A stretch of 46,862 nucleotides of DNA, taken from NCBI GenBank assembly GCA_002350705.1, contig DEFH01000018.1, positions 1-46,862 on the forward strand, in the 5' to 3' direction. A program made the position numbers and the translations under genes. The DNA is from Ruminococcaceae bacterium UBA2857 (lineage in GTDB: Bacteria; Bacillota; Clostridia; Oscillospirales; Acutalibacteraceae). Shown here one piece after another: positions 8,602 to 17,076 of this stretch. Positions within the stretch are counted from its first letter, which is position 1. Every line of letters begins with the position of its first letter. Under the pieces are notes generated by a model. The model saw only the letters and a list, made by a program, of their open reading frames with translations, did not search any database and was not told the origin of the DNA.

Positions 8602-9360
8602 ATGAAGTTTGATGCACAAAATTGTGAGCTTGTCGCCAAAACACAGCTTACCGGTACAATTTTTGATTTCAGACTCAAAAATCAGGCTCTTGCCGAAATC
8701 ACCAAACCCGGACAGTTTGTACAGGTACTTGTCCCCTCTAAAACACTCCGCAGACCAATCTCTGTATGTGATGTCGAAGGTGATACCATTCGCCTTGTAT
8801 TCGAGATTCGCGGCGAGGGAACCGAAATTCTCTCTCAGACAAAAGTCGGTGAATTCATCAATATGATTGCCCCTCTCGGAAAAGGCTTTACCATTGACTC
8901 TGACAAAAAAACGATTTTTATCGGCGGCGGAATCGGTGTTCCCCCTATGCTGTACAGTGCAAAGCAGGTCGGTAAAAATGCCATTGTCATCAACGGTTTC
9001 CGCAACAAAGACGCTGTGATTCTTGAAGAGGATTTTCAAAAATCCGTTGGTCGGCTTATCATCACAACCGATGACGGCAGCTATGGAATACACGGCTTTG
9101 TCACACAGCCTTTGCAGGAACATATCAAAAATGCCGAAATGATTTGTGCGTGCGGTCCCATGCCTATGCTCAAAAATATCGCCAAAACGGCAAAGGAAAA
9201 CAATGTGCCGTGTCAGGTTTCACTGGAACAGAGAATGGCTTGCGGTGTGGGAGCGTGTCTTGGCTGTGCCGCAGCAGTTCTTGATGATGACGGCAAGCAA
9301 ACTTATCGACACGTCTGCAAAGACGGTCCTGTTTTCAATGCAGAGGAGGTTGTATTCTGA
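8602..9360 (+). CDS. pyrK: dihydroorotate dehydrogenase electron transfer subunit PyrK
   Basis: PyrK carries FAD and a [2Fe-2S] cluster and passes electrons from the PyrD FMN to NAD+ in class 1B dihydroorotate dehydrogenase (pyrimidine synthesis, cytoplasm). The 252-residue protein shows the FAD-binding RRPIS at residues 50-54, the NAD-domain motif IGGGIGVPPM, and cluster cysteines C214, C219, C222 and C239 in CGVGACLGC plus a downstream Cys. ATG 8602 is chosen because GGAAAGG lies 12 bases upstream and the protein then begins MKFDA, as family members do; ATG 8590 would touch the ribosome site. Its stop overlaps the pyrD start by one base (TGATG), so the two subunits are translationally coupled. 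Confidence 0.95.
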   Translation: MKFDAQNCELVAKTQLTGTIFDFRLKNQALAEITKPGQFVQVLVPSKTLRRPISVCDVEGDTIRLVFEIRGEGTEILSQTKVGEFINMIAPLGKGFTIDSDKKTIFIGGGIGVPPMLYSAKQVGKNAIVINGFRNKDAVILEEDFQKSVGRLIITTDDGSYGIHGFVTQPLQEHIKNAEMICACGPMPMLKNIAKTAKENNVPCQVSLEQRMACGVGACLGCAAAVLDDDGKQTYRHVCKDGPVFNAEEVVF

Positions 9361-10268
9361 TGGCAGATTTAAGTGTCAATATTGCAGGCGTACATTTTAA
9401 CAATCCGATTATTGCCGCTTCCGGTACGATTGGCTTTGGCCGTGAATACAATGAATTCTATCCGTTGAGTGTATTCGGAGGCATCTCATGCAAGGGCACC
9501 ACTTTAAAAGAAAGGCTTGGCAACCCTCCTCCGAGAATTGCCGAAACACCGATGGGAATGCTCAATGCCGTAGGCTTGCAAAATCCCGGTGTAGAGCATT
9601 TCATTGAATATGATTTGCCGTGGCTCAGACAGCAAAATACAGTTGTCATTGCCAATGTCGCAGGAAGTACACAGGAGGACTACTGCCAAATGGCAGAAAT
9701 CCTTTCCGAAACGGACATTGACATGATAGAACTGAATATCTCCTGTCCAAATGTTAAAGAGGGCGGTGTACAGTTCGGCACTTCCTGTGAGTCTGTCGGA
9801 GCCATCACCAAGGCTGTCAGAAAATACTGCAAAAAACCCCTTATTATCAAACTCTCGCCCAATGTTTCCGATATCGCCTCAATTGCCAAGGCTGCCGAAA
9901 GTGAGGGGGCGGATGCTGTATCACTCATCAATACGCTTACCGGCATGAGAATTGACATCAACACCCGAAAACCCATTATCAAAAATATCACGGGCGGTAT
10001 GTCAGGTCCGGCTGTATTCCCTGTTGCCGTGAGAATGGTATGGCAGGTCAAAAATGCGGTCAACATTCCCGTTATCGGCATGGGAGGTGTCACCACCTGG
10101 AAAGATGCCGTTGAAATGATGATGGCAGGTGCAGATGCTCTCCAGATCGGTACGGCTCTCTTTACCGATCCTTATTCTCCCGTAAAAATTGCGGAGGGAC
10201 TGAATACATATCTTGACAGTCACGGCATGAAGTCTGTCACTGAGCTGACGCACACAGTCATTGTATAA
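9360..10268 (+). CDS. pyrD: dihydroorotate dehydrogenase, class 1B catalytic subunit
   Basis: The 302-residue FMN TIM-barrel enzyme oxidises dihydroorotate to orotate, the fourth step of UMP synthesis. The catalytic cysteine expected in class 1 enzymes is C129 in NISCPN. The phosphate-binding glycine motifs GMGG and the C-terminal QIGTALF are also present. Length and the overlapping pyrK partner identify the NAD-linked heterotetrameric (1B) type, as in Lactococcus PyrDB. No other pyrimidine genes lie in the window, so the pathway is split around the genome. Confidence 0.96.
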   Translation: MADLSVNIAGVHFNNPIIAASGTIGFGREYNEFYPLSVFGGISCKGTTLKERLGNPPPRIAETPMGMLNAVGLQNPGVEHFIEYDLPWLRQQNTVVIANVAGSTQEDYCQMAEILSETDIDMIELNISCPNVKEGGVQFGTSCESVGAITKAVRKYCKKPLIIKLSPNVSDIASIAKAAESEGADAVSLINTLTGMRIDINTRKPIIKNITGGMSGPAVFPVAVRMVWQVKNAVNIPVIGMGGVTTWKDAVEMMMAGADALQIGTALFTDPYSPVKIAEGLNTYLDSHGMKSVTELTHTVIV

Positions 10269-10283
10269 ACGGAGGAAATCGAA

Positions 10284-10895
10284 TTGACAAAAGTGATACT
10301 TGTACGGCACTGTCAGGCACAAGGGAATTTAGTGCGTTTTTTTCAGGGAAACATTGACACTGACATTACCGACAACGGCAAAAGGCAAATTGCACAGGTG
10401 GCACAGCTTCTCTGTGCCGAACCCATAGAAGTCCTTTATTCCAGTCCCAAAAAAAGAGCCATAAAAACCGCTGAAGGCATTAACATTTATCATGAACTGC
10501 CGATTCATACGGATGATGATATTGTGGAAATCCATGCGGGTGACTGGGAAGGCGTTCTGCTGACAGACATCGAAAAAAAATATCCCGAACAAATGGACAA
10601 CTGGCGGAATCATCCCGAAAAATTCCATGCTCCCAACGGGGAAAGCATGGCGGAAGTATATTCCCGTGTCAAAAAGGCTCTTCTGCGAATCGTTTCGGAC
10701 AATCCGGACAAAACTATTTGTATCGTATCACACGGCTGTGCGATCAAAAACATGATGTGCTTTGCACACGGCTGGAAGGTTGACCACATTCGGGATGTCC
10801 CTCTCGGTACGAACACTTCCGTGAATATCGTCACCTTTGACGAAAACCTGAAACCAACCATTATCCTTGAAAATTACACCGAACATCTGCAATAA
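10284..10895 (+). CDS. histidine phosphatase superfamily protein (phosphoglycerate mutase-like)
   Basis: The 203-residue protein has the phosphohistidine site RH at residues 8-9 (LVRHCQAQGN) and the second catalytic His at residue 150 (VSHGCAIK). An acidic residue lies in the EIHAGDWEG segment. The usual third residue of the RHG motif is Cys here. The family includes cofactor-dependent phosphoglycerate mutases, alpha-ribazole phosphatase and broad-specificity phosphatases; the substrate cannot be told from sequence. Translation starts at TTG 10284, with GGAGGAAA 6 bases upstream and no nearby in-frame ATG. It follows pyrD by 15 bases, so it is probably the third gene of that transcript. Confidence 0.88.
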   Translation: MTKVILVRHCQAQGNLVRFFQGNIDTDITDNGKRQIAQVAQLLCAEPIEVLYSSPKKRAIKTAEGINIYHELPIHTDDDIVEIHAGDWEGVLLTDIEKKYPEQMDNWRNHPEKFHAPNGESMAEVYSRVKKALLRIVSDNPDKTICIVSHGCAIKNMMCFAHGWKVDHIRDVPLGTNTSVNIVTFDENLKPTIILENYTEHLQ

Positions 10896-11015
10896 TCCAT
10901 AATGAGGTGTGCAGGCGGTTCTTTCCAAATAATGGATATTCCGAAATCAATTTTATCATAAATTAGGCAGCCGAGAAATAATTGTACATTGCATTGAATG
11001 GGGAGGAAGTTTGAA

Positions 11016-11435
11016 ATGATTATCTTATCGGTAGATTATGGCAGAGTCAGAACCGGTATCGCAGTATGTGATAAGAATGAGGTCATTGCTTCTCCCGTTG
11101 CGGTCATCAGAGAGGTCAGACAAGATGTTTTGGCTGAAAAAATTTCCCTGCTTGCCAAGGAAAAACAGGCAGAACTGATTGTTCTGGGACTTCCCAAAAA
11201 TATGGACGGCAGTGAGGGGGAAAGTGCGGAAAATGTGCGGCATTTTCAGGAGATTCTCCGTGAAAAATCAGGGCTTGCGGTTGTTCTGCATGATGAAAGA
11301 GGAACCACCATTACCGCACATCAATATCTCAACGTCACCGATACAAGAGGGAAAAAACGCAAGGCTGTTGTTGACAGTGTGGCTGCCGTCATTATCCTGG
11401 AGGACTATATGAATTTCAGGAGGAATTGCTTATGA
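11016..11435 (+). CDS. ruvX: Holliday junction resolvase-like YqgF/RuvX
   Basis: The 139-residue RNase H-fold protein starts with the DYGxxRTGIA motif (catalytic Asp at residue 8). It contains GLPKNMDGSEG and the DER segment (HDERGTT), all diagnostic of YqgF/RuvX. The family acts in pre-16S rRNA 5' end maturation and may act on DNA junctions. ATG 11016 follows GGGAGGAAG at 6 bases; a longer frame from 10998 would include the ribosome site. Its stop overlaps the start of the VanZ-like gene by 4 bases, indicating coupling. Confidence 0.92.
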   Translation: MIILSVDYGRVRTGIAVCDKNEVIASPVAVIREVRQDVLAEKISLLAKEKQAELIVLGLPKNMDGSEGESAENVRHFQEILREKSGLAVVLHDERGTTITAHQYLNVTDTRGKKRKAVVDSVAAVIILEDYMNFRRNCL

Positions 11436-12382
11436 CTTTTTTCCCCGTGCAAAAGCTGACCATCGGTGAGCTTTTTGTAGCCGTCGCAGCAGGACTGATG
11501 TTGTTTCTCCTGCCAAACGATGCTAAAAATCAGATCAATGATATTGCTCTGGCAGAAGGTTATGTATTTCTGTTTTCACTGATGATTTCGGCAGCACTGC
11601 TTCTGACTCTCAAACGATATGACGCTCTGGGAATTGCCATATTCAGTAATTCCATCTTTACGATTATCAGCTTCGGTATTTCCATTCTCAACGGTGTCAT
11701 TACAAAGGGAATGGAATTCTGGCCGCAGCTTTCCGAATATCAGTTGATCACCATGTTCATTTCATGGGTAGTACCGTTTTTCTTTGCCGTCAGTCTCAGA
11801 ATGCTTAGCAGGGGCAGCAGAGATACCAATGATTCTCGCATGAGATTTTCTCATTTTTTGGTATTTGCCATCCGTGCTCTCATGATGGTCTATCTGCTTG
11901 TCATCATTTTCCGGCATCTGCTGCCGTTCCGACCGCATATGTCTGAGGAAAGGCTTTTCAATCTGACACTGTTCAGCCGAATTCGTGAATGTCTGGACGG
12001 TGCACATGAAAACGGTATCATATATATCTGGTGGCATTGTTTGCTGCTGTCTCCCCTGACATTCAGCCTGCTCATTCTCAATCCTAAAATCAAATGGTGG
12101 CATCTGAGCATTATCTGTCTTGCCTCCGGTATCACGCTGGAAATTCTCCAGTTCTGCTTTAACACAGGCACGGTATGTATCGACGATATATGGATGTATC
12201 TGGTAGGAGGCACAGTCGGTATGCTGCTCAAATGCTTTATTGACCTGATACGCTCCGTCCTCACACAGGGACAGGACAAATGTATGCTGAGTTTCGGCTA
12301 TACGCTGGTATCCGGTGACACCCGCACAAAAATAAACGATTCCGGTCATTCATTCACCAATCAACAGAAATCGTCATTTTAG
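11432..12382 (+). CDS. VanZ-like family membrane protein
   Basis: The 316-residue polytopic protein has several hydrophobic segments. A C-terminal VanZ-like unit (about 205-275) ends in TLEILQF, then CIDDIWMYLVGGTVGMLLK, matching the family pattern E-x-x-Q ... D-D-x-x-N/Y ... G-x-x-G. VanZ-like proteins are membrane proteins of uncertain function, some linked to teicoplanin resistance. The N-terminal half has further helices not assigned to a family. ATG 11432 follows AGGAGG at 8 bases. It overlaps the ruvX stop. No van resistance genes are nearby, so a resistance role is not implied. Confidence 0.75.
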   Translation: MTFFPVQKLTIGELFVAVAAGLMLFLLPNDAKNQINDIALAEGYVFLFSLMISAALLLTLKRYDALGIAIFSNSIFTIISFGISILNGVITKGMEFWPQLSEYQLITMFISWVVPFFFAVSLRMLSRGSRDTNDSRMRFSHFLVFAIRALMMVYLLVIIFRHLLPFRPHMSEERLFNLTLFSRIRECLDGAHENGIIYIWWHCLLLSPLTFSLLILNPKIKWWHLSIICLASGITLEILQFCFNTGTVCIDDIWMYLVGGTVGMLLKCFIDLIRSVLTQGQDKCMLSFGYTLVSGDTRTKINDSGHSFTNQQKSSF

Positions 12383-12481
12383 ACATAACAAGATAAATTA
12401 TTTTTCGCAAAATATATAATTCAATTCGCTTTTTGCATAAATTTATAATAAATATATTGTGCAAGTTGAGCAAAATAGCTA

Positions 12482-12510
12482 TTGTTTTTTGCCGGAAAAT
12501 ATGTTAGTAT
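12482..12510 (+). promoter_or_regulatory. promoter for the 56-aa small protein
   Basis: TTGTTT (12482-12487), 17 bases, then TAGTAT (12505-12510) with an upstream TGT (extended -10). It lies 57 bases before the ATG at 12568. Confidence 0.5.
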
Positions 12511-12567
12511 ATTGCCGTAGGAAAAAAGGAATATGTGTTATCGAAAGATAAGACAGGAGGAATTACT

Positions 12568-12738
12568 ATGTTTTATACGGATGCTTATGTCAAGAAAGAC
12601 GGTAAAATTGATACCGTAAAAATTCTCGAATTGCAGCGTACTTCCGCAAAAGCAGAATATCAGGGAAAGAAATTTGATTCAACTTACGATAAACAATCCA
12701 AGATGTTCTTTGTGGAACATGCCGAAAGCGAAAAGTAA
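12568..12738 (+). CDS. small conserved-looking protein of unknown function (56 aa)
   Basis: The ATG follows an excellent AGGAGG at 6 bases, and the gene is bracketed by its own promoter and a strong terminator, so it is very probably expressed as a single-gene unit. The product is soluble, charged and rich in Lys/Asp/Tyr, starting MFYTDAYVKKDGK, with alternating beta-strand-like segments. No domain, signal peptide or membrane helix is visible and no family was recognised. Confidence 0.7.
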   Translation: MFYTDAYVKKDGKIDTVKILELQRTSAKAEYQGKKFDSTYDKQSKMFFVEHAESEK

Positions 12739-12752
12739 ATCAAATGAAAAAG

Positions 12753-12791
12753 GCTGTGAAGAAACAGGATTTCTTCACAGCTTTGCTTTTT
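12753..12791 (+). terminator. terminator of the small-protein gene
   Basis: GCTGTGAAGAAA pairs with TTTCTTCACAGC (12 bp) across a short loop, followed by TTTGCTTTTT. Confidence 0.85.
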
Positions 12792-12796
12792 ACAAA

Positions 12797-12829
12797 AGAG
12801 AGGTCTGTACCAAACGCACAGACCTCTCT
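12797..12829 (-). terminator. terminator of the MsmX-like gene
   Basis: AGAGAGGTCTGT pairs with ACAGACCTCTCT (12 bp). On the minus strand it is followed by TTTTGT and sits 24 bases beyond the stop of the ATPase gene at 12853. Confidence 0.8.
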
Positions 12830-12852
12830 GAATCAACACAGAAAGCGAAATA

Positions 12853-13965
12853 TCAGTTAGTGATAGTTCTTTCGGTTTCCTTATCGAAGATATGGATTTT
12901 CTCAACGTCGAAAGCAATCTCAATGGTCTCGCCTGCTTCTGCCGTAGATGACGGATCAACACGGGCAATTGCAGATGTTCCCTCAATGTTGAGATAGATA
13001 TAGATTTCATTACCCATAAGCTCTGTGATTTCAACCTGAGCTTCGATAATGCTGTCTTCTGATCTCTCAAGGAATTCAGGCTCGTCATGAATATCTTCGG
13101 GACGGATACCGAGAACCACTTCCTTGCCCACAAAGTGAGAAAGAATATTTTTCTTGTTCTTGGACTCCGGCAGCGGAAGTGTATAGTTGCCGAAATGGAT
13201 ACCGTAGTCATCACCGGAACGAACGATCGTTGCATCCAGGAAGTTCATTTGTGGCGTACCCATAAATCCTGCAACGAACTGGTTACAAGGTCTTTCATAG
13301 AGGTTCTGTGGTGTATCTACCTGCTGAATGAAGCCGTCCTTCATAACAACGATACGGTCAGCCATTGTCATAGCCTCTGTCTGGTCATGTGTAACGTAAA
13401 TAAATGTTGTACCGAGTCTCTTGTGAAGCTTGGAAATTTCAGTTCTCATGGCAGTTCTGAGCTTTGCGTCCAGGTTGGAAAGCGGCTCGTCGAGGAGGAA
13501 CACTTTCGGATCACGCACGATAGCACGTCCCAGAGCAACACGCTGTCTCTGACCACCGGAGAGAGCCTTCGGCTTACGTTCAAGCAGATGGGCAATATCA
13601 AGGGAGCGGGCAGCTTCCTCAACACGTCTTCTGATCTCCTCGGGAGGAGTTTTACGGAGCTTCAGACCGAATGCCATGTTATCATACACGGTCATATGAG
13701 GATAAAGAGCGTAGTTCTGGAACACCATTGCGATATCTCTGTCTTTCGGAGAGATATCGTTGGCCAGAACGTCACCGATGTGGAGTTCACCCTTGGAAAT
13801 ATCTTCAAGACCTGCGATCATACGCAGAGTGGTTGATTTACCGCATCCTGAAGGACCTACGAAAATGATAAATTCTTTGTCTTCAATCTCGAGGTTAAAG
13901 TCGCTTACTGCTACAACATTGCCGTCATAGATTTTGTAGACATTTTTTAATGATACACTAGCCAT
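12853..13965 (-). CDS. msmX: carbohydrate ABC transporter ATPase, MsmX/UgpC/MalK type
   Basis: The 370-residue ATPase has Walker A GPSGCGKST (37-45), signature LSGGQRQR, Walker B VFLLDEPLSNLD and the H-loop in VTHD. A C-terminal OB-fold (TOBE) region follows (about 240-370, with GIRPEDIHDE), as in MalK/UgpC/MsmX. In Gram-positive bacteria such a lone ATPase often powers many different sugar importers whose loci lack their own ATPase. The absence of permease and binding-protein genes here, and a private promoter and terminator, fit that role. ATG 13965 follows AGGAGG at 7 bases. Specific sugars cannot be assigned. Symbol by family resemblance. Confidence 0.9.
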   Translation of the reverse strand: MASVSLKNVYKIYDGNVVAVSDFNLEIEDKEFIIFVGPSGCGKSTTLRMIAGLEDISKGELHIGDVLANDISPKDRDIAMVFQNYALYPHMTVYDNMAFGLKLRKTPPEEIRRRVEEAARSLDIAHLLERKPKALSGGQRQRVALGRAIVRDPKVFLLDEPLSNLDAKLRTAMRTEISKLHKRLGTTFIYVTHDQTEAMTMADRIVVMKDGFIQQVDTPQNLYERPCNQFVAGFMGTPQMNFLDATIVRSGDDYGIHFGNYTLPLPESKNKKNILSHFVGKEVVLGIRPEDIHDEPEFLERSEDSIIEAQVEITELMGNEIYIYLNIEGTSAIARVDPSSTAEAGETIEIAFDVEKIHIFDKETERTITN

Positions 13966-14072
13966 ATTTTGCCTCCTGAATTCGCTGTATAAAAGCGATG
14001 ATTTGAACTCAATATTCAATACTATAACTATAGCAGATTTTTTCTCAAATTGAAATACTTTTTTTTACTAAA

Positions 14073-14093
14073 ATCTAAAGCATTACTTTAGAT
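14073..14093. repeat. perfect inverted repeat upstream of msmX
   Basis: ATCTAAAG and CTTTAGAT (8 bp arms, 5-base centre) lie about 110 bases upstream of the msmX start, just beyond the likely promoter (TTGAGA, 16 bases, TATAGT on the minus strand). It is placed like an operator and lacks a T-run. Confidence 0.4.
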
Positions 14094-14155
14094 AGAATTC
14101 ACATAATACAAATATTAACAGTTGATTTTGTGTATTTTGTATACCAAAAATATAC

Positions 14156-14878
14156 TTAAATGCCGTGCATTTTGCTTAAAAGAGCAGAAATCTCCTCTTT
14201 GTGCAGTTCTCGGCACTCTCCCGAAGCGAGTGTTTCATCAAGGAAAACCATCCCGATACGCAGTCTTTTCAGGTGAACCACATTCGCTCCCACAGCCTGA
14301 AACATCTTTTTGACCTGATGAAATTTGCCCTCACAAATTTCCACCAAAGCTGTACGAGGATGGATAATTTTCATGTCGGCAGGAAGAAACCGCACATCTC
14401 CGCAGACAATGCCTTGCGAAAAAGTCTGTATATCTGTTTCATTCAGTTCCCTGTCCACTTCCGCCTGATAAAGTTTGTAGACATGGCTTTTCGGAGAAAG
14501 CATTTTATGGGCAAGTTCCCCGTCATCCGTAATCAGAATAAAGCCTTCTGTATCTTTATCAAGCCGTCCCGCAGGAAACAGACCGTCTCTTTGCAGATGG
14601 GGCGGCAGTAAGTCTGTCACAGTTCTGGCATGACGGTCATTGCTTGCCGAAAGAACGCCTGACGGTTTGTTCATCATGATATAGAGATATTTTTTAAAAC
14701 AAATATCTTTACCATCTACCGTGATGACAGTTGTTTCCGCATCAAATTTTTCTTCGGGAGCCGTAACAGGCTTTCCGTCAGCCATAATACGCCTTTGTTT
14801 AATCATTGTTTTCACTTCACTGCGGGAAGCGATATTCTGTGATGCAATAATTTTATCAATTCTTTGTTTTGCCATCAT
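14156..14878 (-). CDS. rRNA pseudouridine synthase, RsuA family
   Basis: The 240-residue protein has an N-terminal S4 RNA-binding domain (about 1-60) and the catalytic motif GRLDKDTEGF with the nucleophile D107. The KPSGVLSA segment and the C-terminal EGKFHQVKKM are typical of the RsuA/RluB/E/F group, which isomerises specific uridines in 16S or 23S rRNA. Length fits RsuA (16S U516), but RluF/RluB paralogues are close and the target is not certain. AGGAG lies a few bases before two adjacent ATGs (14878 and 14875); either may be used. It is divergent from the LysM gene. Confidence 0.9.
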   Translation of the reverse strand: MMAKQRIDKIIASQNIASRSEVKTMIKQRRIMADGKPVTAPEEKFDAETTVITVDGKDICFKKYLYIMMNKPSGVLSASNDRHARTVTDLLPPHLQRDGLFPAGRLDKDTEGFILITDDGELAHKMLSPKSHVYKLYQAEVDRELNETDIQTFSQGIVCGDVRFLPADMKIIHPRTALVEICEGKFHQVKKMFQAVGANVVHLKRLRIGMVFLDETLASGECRELHKEEISALLSKMHGI

Positions 14879-14982
14879 TTTTCTCCTGACATTTGATATA
14901 CATTATTTTAGCATATCTCAATGTCAAAAATCAATATACATGAATATACTGTTATCGAGAAAAGTAATCGGAGGAGAATGTT

Positions 14983-15486
14983 ATGGACACCGTGATTTAT
15001 GTCGTACAGCAGGGAGACACTCTCTGTGACATTGCCAAAAAGTACAATACTACCGTCAATATGATTGCACGGTACAACGGTATCATTGATACCGAAATGC
15101 TGGAAATAGACAGGGTTCTGCGGATTCCTGTATCAACCGTTCCGCAAATGCACAAGGAATATACCATTCAAAGCGGTGACACTCTTTCCAAAATTGCGGA
15201 ACGCTTCGGAACAACTGTCGATGAACTGGCAAGACTCAACGGCATTATCAATCCTGATGAAATCTGGGCAGGAAACGTCATTAAAATACCTTTATCCGCT
15301 ATGCCTGTGGCGATTCCCGAAGTGCGGGAGAAAGACAGGAAAATCAAATATATTGTTCAGGAAGGCGATACGCTCTGGAAGATTGCCAGACGCTTTAACG
15401 TCAGTCTTGCCGAGCTGATTAATCTTAACAGACTTTGCAATCCCGACTTGATTTATCCCGACCAGGTCATCATTATTCCCGAATAA
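14983..15486 (+). CDS. triple LysM-domain protein
   Basis: The 167-residue protein is almost entirely three LysM domains, at about residues 6-49, 60-103 and 123-166. Each begins with Y-x-V/I-Q-x-GDTL and ends with a RIP/KIP/IIP strand. LysM binds N-acetylglucosamine polymers such as peptidoglycan or chitin. No signal peptide or transmembrane segment precedes the first domain, so export would need another route, or it acts on internal or spore cortex glycan after mother-cell synthesis. Similar LysM-only proteins occur on clostridial spores; that link is inference. ATG 14983 follows GGAGGAGAA at about 5 bases. It converges on the flippase gene through a shared hairpin. Confidence 0.9.
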   Translation: MDTVIYVVQQGDTLCDIAKKYNTTVNMIARYNGIIDTEMLEIDRVLRIPVSTVPQMHKEYTIQSGDTLSKIAERFGTTVDELARLNGIINPDEIWAGNVIKIPLSAMPVAIPEVREKDRKIKYIVQEGDTLWKIARRFNVSLAELINLNRLCNPDLIYPDQVIIIPE

Positions 15487-15492
15487 GCCAAA

Positions 15493-15527
15493 AAAAAGAC
15501 GGTTTGTCACTGACAGACCGTCTTTTT
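15493..15527. terminator. bidirectional terminator between the LysM and flippase genes
   Basis: AAAAAGACGGTTTGTC pairs with GACAGACCGTCTTTTT (16 pairs including one G-T) around a 3-base loop, with T-runs on both strands. The stop codon of the minus-strand flippase (15507-15509) lies across the loop, so the last codons of that gene are part of the terminator. Confidence 0.88.
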
Positions 15528-17009
15528 CTTTGTCAAAAACAACATTCCCGTATAAAACCCAAGACATAATAAAATTTTCACCGTGAAATGACAAGGTATC
15601 GGTTTTGCTAACAGACACGGTGTCACAATGCACAGTATCGGACGCACAATCCAGTCAAACACCATGATTTGAATATCCGTGACTTTGACAAGCCGTGCAA
15701 TGCTCATTACCGTGTTCAGCACTTCACTGATGACAATGACCGCAACAATCCCCCAAATCCCCCATGTCGGCAGCAGCAAATAGGTCAGGATCACTCTTAT
15801 CACGGAATCAATGATGTTGAAAATCAGATAGCTTGTCTGTTCATTCAGACCTTTCAGCATACCGTCCGTCACGGAATCAAGATACATGAACGGCACGACG
15901 GGAGCAAGCAATACTAAGAATTTGCCGACATTGTGATTATGATACAGGTTCTCCCCTATGTCTCCCGCATAAAACAAAATCAGCATTGTTACAGGAATAC
16001 TGTACAGCAGTGTCAGACGAAACATTTTTTCTGCAATATGCCGAATACTTTTCGTGTGGTGTCTGGCAAAAGCCTCTGACATCTCCGTTACAATCAATGA
16101 CGCAAACGGTAAAATAAATACCGACGGAAATGTTACTATCGGCATTGCCATGCCGCTGACCATACCATACTGTGCAAGGGCATCGGCACTGTCGGAGCCG
16201 TTTTTCTTTAAGCCTGACGGTATCAGAACATTCTCCACCGCTCCCAGACCACTCCGCAGACAGGAATTTGCCGTCACAGGCACCGCAACAGGCAGTATTT
16301 TTTTCAGAAGTCCGTCGGCAGCGGCACTTTTGCAGGAAAGTTTTCGTATATCCACCGCATAGCATATCAGCGAATAGACAAATGAAATCACTTCCGCCAG
16401 AGTGGTTCCCAATACGGCCGTACAGCAGGCTTTTGCCAACGTATCAGGCTTTGTCAAGGCAAATGCAGCCGCAAATACTCCCATTTCAATGACCTGCTCC
16501 AAAAGCTGTTCCACTGACGTGGGAAGTGTTTTTCTCCGTGCGGTGAAATATCCCCTGATACAAGCCGATACCGCCATAAACGGCAAACTTGGTGCAAGCA
16601 GTTTCAACGCAGGTGCCGTCCTCTCATCACGCAGGAAATACTCTGCCGAAAAGTTCGCCGATAAAAACAGGAGCCCTCCCAATACCGTTCCCGCAATAAC
16701 AGAGATGATCAGACATTTCCGCACAGCATCTTTGGCTTTGCCATACTCTCCCCTTGCGGAAAAGTCTGCATACAGTCTTGTTGTTGTGAGAGAAATTCCC
16801 GACGTTGCCGCTGCCGCAAAAAAAATATATACACTCACCGTCAGCTGATACAAGCCGATTCCCTCTGCCCCTATCCTGTCCGCCAAAAATACTCTGAAAA
16901 ATAAATTCATACTTCTGATAATCAAAGCTGACACTGCCATAATCAAGCCGTTTTTCAGAAAAAGTTGTTTTTTGATTCTTACCATCTCCTTTTGAATGAA
17001 AAATATCAT
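15507..17009 (-). CDS. polysaccharide/lipid flippase, SpoVB-like (MOP superfamily)
   Basis: The 500-residue membrane protein has about 12-14 hydrophobic segments and the N-terminal pattern KNGLIMAVSALIIRSMNLFFR seen in SpoVB/MurJ-type proteins. The family flips undecaprenyl-linked precursors such as lipid II across the membrane. SpoVB acts in spore cortex synthesis, and other genes in this window show that the organism sporulates. A Wzx-like or general MurJ-like role is possible. The start is uncertain: ATG 17009 has a poor ribosome site, while ATG 16985 directly abuts AGGAG. It is divergent from the ABC exporter and ends inside a shared terminator. Confidence 0.82.
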   Translation of the reverse strand: MIFFIQKEMVRIKKQLFLKNGLIMAVSALIIRSMNLFFRVFLADRIGAEGIGLYQLTVSVYIFFAAAATSGISLTTTRLYADFSARGEYGKAKDAVRKCLIISVIAGTVLGGLLFLSANFSAEYFLRDERTAPALKLLAPSLPFMAVSACIRGYFTARRKTLPTSVEQLLEQVIEMGVFAAAFALTKPDTLAKACCTAVLGTTLAEVISFVYSLICYAVDIRKLSCKSAAADGLLKKILPVAVPVTANSCLRSGLGAVENVLIPSGLKKNGSDSADALAQYGMVSGMAMPIVTFPSVFILPFASLIVTEMSEAFARHHTKSIRHIAEKMFRLTLLYSIPVTMLILFYAGDIGENLYHNHNVGKFLVLLAPVVPFMYLDSVTDGMLKGLNEQTSYLIFNIIDSVIRVILTYLLLPTWGIWGIVAVIVISEVLNTVMSIARLVKVTDIQIMVFDWIVRPILCIVTPCLLAKPIPCHFTVKILLCLGFYTGMLFLTKKKTVCQ

Positions 17010-17076
17010 TGCTAATTTTTATCCGTTGTTGTACAATAGTGATGGATAATATATTCAGAAAGGATTTTACTGTGTT

